Assembly (NCBI GenBank): GCA_008330645.1
Contig: VLTN01000034.1
Location: 248,001-312,000, forward strand
Direction: 5' to 3'
Length of the DNA stretch: 64,000 nt
Source of the DNA: Cafeteria roenbergensis
Lineage: Eukaryota; Sar; Bigyra; Bicosoecida; Cafeteriaceae
A program made the position numbers and the translations under genes. The notes under the pieces are model-generated. The model was not told where the DNA came from, did not search any database, and was given only the letters and a program-made list of their open reading frames with translations. Within the stretch, counting starts at the first letter, position 1. Each line of letters starts with the position of its first letter. Below, one piece after another: positions 10,901 to 21,500 of the stretch.

Positions 10901-12248
10901 AGCACCCGCTGCCGGCGCAATCAGAGCTAGGAGGCTGCGCCGCGGCAGCCAAGGCGGGCGTGCAAGGAGCACAGGCCCGCACGGCGCCGGCTTCGGCAGT
11001 GCTTCCGTGTCCTGCACGACAACAAGGCGGTCACAGTCCGCATTGCCGAAGCGCTTTCCTAGCCGTTGCGTTGCACAGACTAGCTTGTCATCCACGGGCC
11101 AGCCAGTGAAGCCAGCTGAGCCACCCCCGCCCGAGGAAGAAAAGCTGGTTCTTGTGCGAAACCCGATGCTCGACGCTCGCCCAATGCGGGCACAGCAGCG
11201 GCGGTCTGCGAGGAGCTCTCCCTCGCCTGCTCGCCGCGCACGGACCAGGCACCTCAACGACGGCTGCTGTTGCAATCGCCACTCATTTCCAAGCTGCTTG
11301 GTTCGGAGAAAGCTATCCCCAAGCCGTCTTCAGGCCCCAAAGCTCCTCGCCGCAAACACGCGGAGTGCCGGTGACTCAACCAAGCCAGCCCAATCCATCG
11401 ACAACAGCAACTTTGTCCGAGGCGACGCCGCAATAGCGTCCTGCGTCGCCCGTGATTTCCGCCCGTCACGAGCGTGGCACATCCCTGCAGGGCAGTTGGC
11501 GTTGCTGGCTATCGGCTGCAGCAGCGAGGTTCTCGTGGCATCGCCCAACCGCACGCTGCTGACCGTTTTGATTGGCAGTGCAGTCACAACGTTGGTGTGC
11601 TGCATAATGGCGGTCATCGTGACGCTGGACCAGCCCTACGCCTTAGGGCACTCCTGGAAGCGTTGGCTTCGAGTGCTCACGCTGCTGCTCACTGCAGTGA
11701 CGGCGTGGCTGAACCTGACGCAGCTGGCCGCTTCTGGAATGCTGGCCAGCCCGGAGCAAGCGACAGTCCTCGTGGATCCAGACGCGGCGCGAGCTTTCGT
11801 CGGCCCTCTCGCGTTCACAGCGTTTGGAATGAGCGCCCTGCTTCTCGTCGCGATGGCGGGCGCTGTGTTTGGAGGGCTTGGTCGCGAAACAGCTGTGGCC
11901 ATTGCATGCGAGCGCTGTGCCGCCAGGGCCTGCAGACCTCCAGAGGTTGCCCACGCTCCCGTTGCAAAGCCCTTTGGACGCGCGATCGCGTCCGGGCCAT
12001 CGCAAGATATACCGAGCCTCAGGAGGAGTCTGCAGGCTGGAAGGGTTTCTCCGCTCATCACGGCGCGACGCCAAAGCCAGCCTCATCTTGCGGCGGCGCA
12101 GTTTGAGGGGCTGGCGCCCTTGGACGCGCTCGACAAGCCTGTCGGCTTGCTGAGCCCGACAGGGTTTGCAAGGGACATTGACTGCCGTCGCGACCGCAAC
12201 CACGGAGGGGCCGCCATGACTCGAGTTCGAGCGAATCGCCATGAGTGA
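4925..12248 (+). CDS. Giant cell-surface protein: signal peptide, 41-copy S/T/P repeat, Cys-rich stalk, about 9 membrane spans
   Basis: Three exons are proposed: 4925-5062, 5182-5337 and 5382-12248, all joined in phase 0, giving 2,386 residues. Exon 1 encodes a signal peptide (MCTPSARAPSALAALAALAV). The first intron (GTAAGC...CCGCAG, 119 nt) is convincing. The second is only 44 nt with a weak GTGTCC donor, but is needed to join two good reading frames. Residues about 355-684 are 41 near-perfect copies of STATSTPS, a likely heavily O-glycosylated stalk. Residues about 1478-1601 are Cys-rich with spacing like the GCC2/GCC3 and ephrin-receptor-like modules of many protist surface proteins. About nine hydrophobic spans follow to the C-terminus. 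The 5' third is lower in GC (about 52-55% in sampled lines) than its neighbours. An adhesin or sensory receptor is likely; the ligand is unknown. Confidence 0.75.
6151..7137 (+). repeat. 24-nt in-frame tandem array, about 41 copies (STATSTPS)
   Basis: The 24-base unit CCGTCCTCCACGGCCACGTC(CACG) repeats about 41 times and encodes an 8-residue Ser/Thr/Pro/Ala repeat. Variants are almost all synonymous single changes: tcGacg for tcCacg in seven units and acAgcc for acGgcc in about four. This indicates recent expansion with selection on the peptide. A long frame on the opposite strand is a by-product of the period being a multiple of three. Confidence 0.95.
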
Positions 12249-12500
12249 AAAGACATGGTGTTGGAGCTGGGGCCCATTCATCAAACACATTGTGCCTGCT
12301 TTGTCGAGAGAGTGCTTCTCGATGCATTGCGCTCGCTTCGGACGATTTTCGTGCTTGAACGTACCGGTTCGATCACGGCGCAGCGAGACTGAGTGAATGA
12401 CTGCCCCGTTCCCAAGGCTGGCGAGGCCCTCGGCCGGGCTGCTCAAGCGAATTTGCACTCGCGCGAACACACAACATGCAGATCCGGTACAAAAGCTCAT

Positions 12501-15500
12501 CTAGCCGGCGTCTTCGCGTCCGCTGCCAGACGAGTCGTGAACGGCGGTGGAGGGGTCCACCGGGCCTGGCGGCCCCGCGGCCCAGTTGTTTGCCTCCATG
12601 ACGCACGCAAAAGCCCCTTGAGCTTTCCGCCATTCGTCGTACTCGTCCTGGGTCTGGAAGCCGTAGCGGGCCAGGAACAGCTGCTGGTGCTGCTGGGCCA
12701 TCATGCCATCGTTTTGATCAGCGCTGCGGGTGCCTCTGGTTCCCCTAGTCTTGTGCGCGATGAACGAAGACTGCACGGCAATTGCTTGCCAGTGCGGGTC
12801 GACCAGCACGCGGTGGTAAAAGTCAATGTCCTCGCTGCTGTGGGGCGAGAACATTGCGTCATAGTACCCGATGGACGAAATCATCTTGGTCGAGAGCAGC
12901 CAGGGGTGGAGCGGCAGCGCATTCCGGTGAACCCTGCGCTCGCGAATCGGCGCTGCAACGCTCTCAAAGTCCTCTGGCCCCATCGCATCGAAATCTGGGT
13001 GCCGCAGCTGGCACGGCATGGCCACGCCAGCGAGCGGGAATTGGTCCACGGCCTCGAAGAGCGGCCTTGCCCACTGCGAGAGGAAGAGCATGTCGTCGTG
13101 AGCCTCCAGCACGCGCGAGAAGGAGCCGGATTGCATCACCTGCGCCATGATCGCGAGGCGTGGAGCGGTGATCCCGGCATTTTCGCCGTTTGACCCGTAC
13201 AGCACCACCGTTGGCCAGGTCAGCGCCATAGTGGACCGCGCAAAGGCTGCGGCCGGTGATGCCGGCTCGTTCAGGAACACAAAGGCCGTCAGCTCCGGCA
13301 CCTGCGACCACAAGCCTTGAAGCTCGAGATCCAATGCGTCCTCCGCCCAGGGGTGGGCCCTCACGGGGGACCACAGCGCGTCAGATGAAGTGAGGGACGA
13401 CCACATCTCTCGGAGCATTGCGTCGTTGTGATCGACGACGAGGCTGATGGCCACACGCTCCACGAAGTCGCGTGACCGGGCGGCCAGCAGCGGCCGCAGC
13501 GGCCGCATTGGCTGCCGGATGACGTCATCGATGGCCCGGAAGCGCATTTCCGACCAGACGAGCTGCGCCTGCTGCTCGGCCGACAAGCGGTGGTGCTTGG
13601 CGGGCAGGCGCCGCCGGTGGCCCAGCACGAGGCTCAAGTCGAGCAGCAGCGTGGAGGCGTGACCGACGCGGTAGACTGCGCTGCCGGCGCAGTGGGCGCG
13701 GGCCCTGGCGTCGGACGCAGCGGCCGAGGCCAGAAGCTTGAGCCGCTCGCGCCTGGGACGGGACACGATGGCGCGCTGCGCCTCGCGCAGGCCGATGAGG
13801 AACTTGCGGCAGGCCCCCGAGTTCGCGTCCGTGGCCTCGATGGAAGCGGGGAAGAGCCGCGAGGGGTCGAAGGGGTCCCAGGCAATCGACAGACCCACCT
13901 TGACGCGCGCCATCAGCGGGCTGGCCGGGACGTTGGTGTTGAGCGCATGGTCGTTGTGGTGGCAGTGGGAAGTGTTCCAGGCCACAGCGTGGCGGGCCAG
14001 CCACAGGTCCTTCGTCGCCTGGTTGGCGAGCGCTCGGAGAGTCTCGCCGTCCACGGTGGTGATGGCGTGCTGACCCGCCTCCAGTGGCACCACCCAGTCA
14101 GCCCCCAGCATGGCTGCAGTCTCATACCCAACCTGCCACACGGTGCCAGCCCCTCCAGTCGCCGTGGCTGCGCCCGCATCAGCCTCGTCCGCCGCCCCCC
14201 CTTCCTCCTCCGCAGTGTCATCGCTGTGCTCCTCGTCGGCGAGTTCTTCGCGCTGGGCTCTGCCCCGTGGCAGTCGCCCAGCGGCCGCACTGCCACCGAC
14301 TCTCTCTGCGTCGTCCTCCTCCGCCGCCCCCACTGCCTCCTCCTCTTCCTCCTCCTCCTCCTCCTCACGCGCCTCGGGATCCGCTGCCGGATCTGCAGCA
14401 AGCCCCTCCTCGATGTCGTCAACATCGCGGCTGTGTCCCCCATCGTCGCCACGACCGGCAGGGCCATTCCCGCCGTGTCGAGCGGAGCCACGTTGTGCCC
14501 CGCCCGCCTGCAAGTCATGCTCAGTCGAAGTGCCGACGGCTCTCTCTGCTCCAGCACGGGTGGCGCCGAGCGCCCGCGCTCGCGGCGCTGAGAGGCCGCT
14601 CCTAGCTGCTGCCTCGGGCAATTCGTGTCCTGCGCCGCTGGGTACGTGACGCGACGCATCTGCCGCAGCGGTCGATTGCGAGGCAGCGTGCAGAGTTCGA
14701 GCGCCGGCCGGCGACGGCGCCTTGGAGGCTGCGTTCGAAGAGGCCTTAGGCTTGGTGGCGGGCGACCGCGCCGGCTTGGGCGCGGCCAGGTCAGCTGACC
14801 GGCCCCGCAGCTCCGACGCCAAGGCTGTATCGATCACGGTCACTGGTACCCGCTCGGCAACGAAGGCCGCGAGCGCGTCCGTTGCCGCCTCGGCTGGGGC
14901 GCCGTCTGCCAGCACCACCACGCCGTCCACCGCCCCGGCGAGATCACGGGCTGTCTGGCCAGCTAGCATGCCCGACAGCCCCGTGGGAAGCCGCAGCACG
15001 GCCACCACTCGGTTCGAGTGCACCTTGCGAGGAGACGCCTCGTGCGGGTCTGACACGGCCAGCTGACCGAACCCGATGGCGCAGTCGAGCACCATCACCC
15101 GGGGCAGCACGGACGTCCCGTCGCTGGCAGAGCTGGACCCGGCAGGGCTGGCTGCCCACGCAGCAAAGTCGACGATGCTGCCGGCAGAGCCCACCCCGCT
15201 GGCGGGGCCTGCGTCTGCGTACGCTGCCGCCGCTCCCGGCAAGCCCCAAGCCACCATGAGGGCGCAGCTGAACGGGGCGGTGCCGGGGATGGGGTGCTCC
15301 CAGTCGGAGCGAAGCGTTGCCATGTCAGCAGTGCCAGTGACCCGCACGCACGCTCTGTGCCTGCCGCTGGCCCACACGGCCGGTCCGTTGGGCGTTGCTC
15401 GCCGCCCACCTTTCCCCGCGGCTCCGCCCACTCCACCCGACGTTGGGTCCGACCGCGGGCGGAAGGCAGCGCCGCCCTTCCCGTCCGTTGCCGCACCCGG

Positions 15501-18500
15501 CCACGGCTCCGCCGCCCAGTCGCCCTCAGCGCAGTCGATGACTGAGGCCGTTTCCGGCTTGGCCCGAACCACCCAGACGCCCCTTGCGTTGGCTGGGGCT
15601 ACGACGTCGAAGGAAGCCTGCAGCCCGCTTTGAAGAGTGGTCGGGGCCAGAAGCGTCGGCGCAAAGAGAAGCGCAGTGGCAGCGCGACGGAAGGACAGCC
15701 GCGAGGCGCACGACCCGCCCACCACCGGGTTCAGCCGCCAGCTGGACAGCCGCAGCGACCCACAGACGGTCACAACCAAGTCAGCCGCCGCCCGTGCCTC
15801 GCCCAGCACCATCGCGCGGAGCGACTCCACAAGCAAGCGACGCTGCAGAGCTCTTCCGGCAGAGCCGGATAGATGGGCCAGCTGCAGCGACAGCGCTGGC
15901 AAGAGTCCGTCGGTGTACAGCACCCTGGGCGTCGGCAGAGCCGCTGTGGGCTGCGCCCGCATGACGACGGAGGCCCTGGACACGAAGTGCGCGCAAGGCA
16001 GAGCCGACGCCGATCGGCCAGGCGTGGGGCCCTTCCTTGGCCCCTTGAGGTACTTGTTGAGGGTCACGGGGTCGTGGGAGCCCCCTCGGCGGAACGGGTC
16101 ACCGACTCTCCGCGGCGGCTGATGCTGCAGAAGCGAGCCCCACGGGTCGGATCCGCGCCCGAGGTCGACCACGACCGCGCCGCCGAAGCGCGTGATGGAC
16201 TCAAGGCTGGTCTCAAGCGACACCATGACCGGGTCACGCACTGGGGCGGCCGGGACGGCCCGAGCAGAGCCTGAACCAGTGCCGGTCGACGTCTTCGGCG
16301 GTGCACCGGACGACGTCGGCGCTGACGGGCCGCCGGCGCCGCTCTCAGCGTGGCCTCCGGCCGGATGCGACCCGCCATCCGAAGCGCCTTGCATGCCGGC
16401 GTGGCCGCTTGCCGAATCAGCTGACCGCGCTCTGAGCTCCGACCGCAGGCCGTGGACGGACACGCACTCGCTCGCCACGCTGTCGAGCCCGAGAGAGAGG
16501 AGGTGCGCAGGAAGCGACGGCGGAATGATGACCCGGGGCCGGACAAACACAATGCCGGCGCAGAGAGGGTCCGCCACGCAGGCGTCACCGGCCACCTCGC
16601 GAACACCCTCCCACACCGCAGGGGACCGGGCGCGCCACTCCAGCGACAGGCCGGGCTCCTCCACGGAAGCCCCCGCTGAACGCGGGCCAGCAGAGCTCTG
16701 GTCCGCACCAGGGTTCGCGCCGCCAACGCCAACGCCGCCGCCGCCGCCGCCGCGGGAGGCAGAGGCCGGGGGGGCACTTCCGCGGCCGCCCCTCACCCCT
16801 CCACCAGAGCCAGCACCGGCACTGGCGTCGGCACTGGTACCGGTACCGGCATCGGAACCGGCCCCAAACCGCAGGCCGGAGCGCCTGGATGTGGCTTCCT
16901 CGCCGGGTGATGGCCCTCCTTCGGCAGAGCTTGAAGTGCTGCTCAGCCTTCTTGCCGTCGATCCTTGCGGATCCTTCCGCTTGTCGCGGTGCTGCTGGTG
17001 CACCGGCGCGGGCACGGTGCGGGCAACCGGGGTCACTTCCCGAACCCCCACCGGAAAATCTGCGCTCCGCACCAGATTCGCCAGCTCTACCGGAGGGATC
17101 CGGACCCCGGGGCGGTGAAGCAGAAGCAGCGACACCTTGGCCCCTGTGCTGTCCCCAAGACGCGCCAGCGATTCGAATGTCACTCGGATGTGATCGGCGG
17201 ACCCCTCCACCAGCGCCGCCACCAGGACCCGCTGCTGAGAGACGCCGAGCAAGAGCGGCAGCTTCGCCGTCACGCTGGCCTGCGTAGCCTCAGAAGGAGC
17301 CGTCTCAGGCGAGAGAGCGCGACGCGCCGTCTCCGGCTCGCGCCAGACGCTGCCGGCACTGCCCTCGGCTGCTGGCGCCTCTGGAGCCTCATCCGCTGCT
17401 GACGACGCCTGGGCCGCAGATTGGTCCCCCGCCACGTGTTCCGCGCCGGCAGGACCGGGAAGTCCTTCCGATGGCCGCGGAGCCGCAGCGGCAAGACGTC
17501 GCTCGCCGCCGGGCGACGCACCCGGCTCCTCTGCCCGTGGCAGAGAGGGCGCTGCTGGGGCCACAGCCGAGGCTGTGACAGTGGTGGCGGCGTCAGTCGA
17601 GTGAACCACCGATACCAGCTGCAGGACCCCGCACGCGAAACCGCAGGAAGGGGCCTCCATCGCCGCGTCTCGCTCGATTGACACGAGGGACGCGACCGCC
17701 GAAGCGCCCGCCACGCGCGTGGCCACCTCCGCAGCGCTGATGGACTCGTGGTAGACTACGAGGTGAGCGGGTACCGGCAGCGGTTTCGGGTTGCTGACGT
17801 CCCAGTCCACCGCGCGAAACCGCATGTGGGACTCGAACAAGAACTGTTCCCGCGAGACATGCCCGCTTTGCTCGCTCGCCTCGGCGGTTTCGTGGCTCTG
17901 CCGGGGTGAGCGCCGGAGCAGGACGCGCACGGCAAGGCCCAGCCGCAGGGCCGCTGCGACCACGCCGCCAGCGGCAGACGACTTGCCCAGAAGCCGGCGC
18001 AGCTCCTGACCGCTGGGGCGACCGGTCACTGCGGGAAGCAGCACCTCCATCTGCGGGAGGGCCAGCGGCACGCCTCGCGCTGCGTCGGCCCCCAGCCACC
18101 GGAGCGGAGGCTCCGTGAGCCCGACCGTCAGAGACGCTCTCGTGAAGGGGTCCGATTCGGACAACTGCTGTTCCGTGCTTTCGGGCAGAGCCAGCGGTTG
18201 GAAGACATCGGTGTCGCCTGCAGGCGGGCTCTCGGAGCCTGGGGTAGCGGCCTGCTTGCCGCGCGAGCCACCGGCGCGCGAGGCAGCTTCCGGGCCAGGG
18301 GTGGCGAGCGTTGGAGGAGAGTCGGCCTCAGCGAGAAGGGTTCGCGGGGGTGACCCCGCGCCAGTCATTCCACCGGCGCGCACCGGCCCCGACCCGCCTC
18401 CACCTGAGCCAGCAGCCAGCGCGCCGGTCAGCGCGCCGTGGCTGGCAGGAGCGGTGCCAGCGCCGCCTGCCGCCACGTCACTGGAGCTGGTGCCGGCTGC

Positions 18501-21500
18501 AGCGTGCGTGGCGGAGGTGACGTCGCTGCCGCGCCCGCTTGCGCCGCCGCTGCCAGCAAGGTCGCCACCGCCGCTCGTTGTGGTCACGGACCCAACAGCA
18601 CCTGGCAGAGCCCAGTCGCCCCTTGCAGCCGCGGCGGCGGCGGCCCCGCTGCTGCCAGCGGGCCAGCTCTCTGGCAAGCCCGCCGATGTCGGGCCGGCCC
18701 GGCCCCGCTGACGTCCAGTATGGTGAAACCGCTGGGGCCACACGGGCAGAGTGCCGGCGCCAGTGGCGCCTCCTGCGTCGCTCCCAGTCGCCGCGGCGCC
18801 CAGGCCAGCTCCTGCTGCAGCGCCTCCTCCTGCTCCGGCCCCGGCGGCTGCCCCCGCCCCTGCTCCTGCTCCGTGCGCTGCTGTTTGAGTTGCAGATTGG
18901 CCCGCGGATGAGCTTGACGGCTCAGCCGAGGCGGAAGCCTTGTCCAGCAGCCTGACCCACCTCCGCTTCCAGGCGCTTCGAGAGAGCGCTCTGCCAGACA
19001 GCTTCGCCTCGGCTTGCATCTTGCGCAGCTCTGCCATTGGCAGCGCCATGGCGTGAAAGGCATCGTTGAGCGACGCCAGCTGAACGCTGCTGGCGGGTGC
19101 GCTGTGGTCGTGCGGCGTAGCGGCCGGACGCTGCGCCGTGCAGTGGGGCGCCGGTGCTCCACGCGTTGCCAGGGCTCGAGACGGCAGCAGAGCCGCCTGG
19201 AGCCCGCCGGCGATCGGGGGCGATCCCTCGCGCCCGGGTCCACGGCTCTGCAGGTGCCGAAGACCGGAGGAAACCCCTCCGGGAGGGCCAGCGCTGGAAG
19301 AGGCATGTCCTGTTGGGCCCTGCGTTCCGGTCCGTCGCGGCTCAGCGATGACCCAGCCAGTGAGCCCTGGAATCACGATGGACATTGCTGCGCCCGCTGA
19401 TGCCGGGGTGACCACCGCGCATCCCAAAGCCATCGCCCGCACAGCCACGCTGTCCGGGCCAGACGCCCACTGCGCTGGCGCAACGAGAACGTCGACGCCT
19501 TGCAGAGCCGAGTGCAGAGCCGCGTCACCGGGGCCCAGGCGGACGACCGACACTCGACTTGCGGCGTCGCCCCCGAGGCGCCAGGCCTCCGCTTGCGTTG
19601 TCACGCGCCGCTCCGTGCTGGCGTCTGACCCCGCGTCTGACCCCACCAGCCACGTCACCCGCAGCTTGGGCAGGTCCTCAAGCGCCCGCTCGACCGCCGA
19701 CAAGGACGGCTCGCCTGAGAGCAAGCCTGCTCTCGATCCTTCCAAAAGCGGCGACGTCAGCATTGAGTTGTCCGGCGACTTGCGCAGTTTCGTGGACGGG
19801 GCAGCTGAGCGCCCGGACGCGGCCGAGGACGACGTTGTTCTGGGCGCAGCGGGGCCCCAAGGGGACTGGCCTGGGACCCCCAGGCGCCGACCGCCGTGCG
19901 GGGCGCTGCCAGACCCGCTGCGCGGCAGGACGTCGTCATCGTGGTCGCCTGCAGCGCTGCGAGAGGCCCAGGCGCTGCCCTGCGGTGTGGCGGCGGAGCC
20001 GAGAAGCGACGCGCTCGCGCCCCGGCCAGCCGAGCTGCCACCGGCCGCGCTGTGAGCAGTGCCTTGAGGGAAGCCGCCCAGGGCGTGGGTGCCCCATGCC
20101 GGCTGCACTGTGCTCAGCAAGCGGCCGTGGCCAGAGGCAAGGCGGTCGGCCGTCCGCCGCGGCGTCGGCAGTCGATCCAGCATCGCTGGCAGCGCCACGT
20201 GGAGCTCAAAGTCCACGCCGGCGACCCCCGCAGGCGCCTCGGACGAGCCAGGCACTGCTTCTGCGTCGTCGTGGGCCGCGGGGGTCTGGCTGGCCGAGGA
20301 CGTCGGCGGGGCCTGCGCGAGCGGCACCACGTCCACCATCACGCCGGCATCGTTGAGCGACTCCGCGACCAGCGGCGATTGCGGGAATCGCTCGTCCACT
20401 ACCAAGGCCTGGAAGCTCGTCAGAGCCTTCTTGAGGGTGGCAGGCAGACGGCCACCACCGCTGGCAGCACCAGCCACTCCTGCAGGCGTGGCGGCACCTG
20501 CGGCCGGCGGAGCAGATGGCGCTGCGCCCTGCTGCCCCAGGGGCGACGCGCTGGCCTCAAACGCCCACCAGCTCCTCCCACGGACCGTGCCTGCCTCTGC
20601 GTATCTCGCTTGGTCGATGGTCGACCATGCTGAAGGGGCCCATCTCGCGTCCATCACGCCAATGGCTGGCGCCAGCGGGCGCCTTTGCCACTGCGGCGCC
20701 GACAGCGCAGCGCCGGCACCGCTCCCAGCGAGCGTGCCGGAGCCGCTGGCGCCACCGGACTCAGCGCCAGTCCCCGCGCTCGTGCCGGCAGGGCCATCCT
20801 CGTGCGACGAACGCGCGAGCGATCGTCCAGCAGCTGGACCCGGTCCGGCAGCAGCAGCAGCAGCAGACTCCCCCACTGCGACGGCCCTGCCGGGATCGCT
20901 CCCCCTCTTGCTCAACACGGAGCCACCGCTGGCTTGATCTGAGCCGCTCGCTTCGGCCTCTGCCTCCGCAAGCCAAAATGGTGCGTATATATGCGCGCGC
21001 GAAATGTTGCCAACCAGGCGTGAGCGCATCAGGTGCCAGCCGGCAGCGCCCCCGCGAGGCCCGCAGCCGGACAGACGCCCACTGCAAGTCGCGGCAGAGC
21101 CCGCCGCACGGACAGCGGCAGAGCTCGAGGGGGACGTCGTTGACGGTGATGACCGTGACGCCGCAGCCTCAACAGCTGACTGCAGCGGCTGCCCGCCAAG
21201 CCGTCGACCCGGCCCCAGTCCAATGACATCGGCCTCCAACGGGCACCCGAGGCCAGCTGCGGCGCCGCTGCCAGCGCTACATCTCCCGCCTGACACCAGC
21301 CGCCCCACCCCGCTCAATCGCTCTGCGTCAAGGACCGCAACTCTCAGGTTGAGAGACGCTGCTGCCACCACCAGCTCTGCCATACCACTGGGCAGAGCCG
21401 ATGCATCGGGTCCGGATGGATCGTGGGGGAGCCCTGGCGTGTGGACAGTCACGGTGCGACTGACGTCGGCGTGGCCAGATCCTGCCGGACTTGACGCCCA

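Noticed and set aside
20984-20998. TATATATGCGCGCGCG as a promoter
   Set aside because: It is within the glycosyltransferase-like coding frame with no gene start nearby on either strand.
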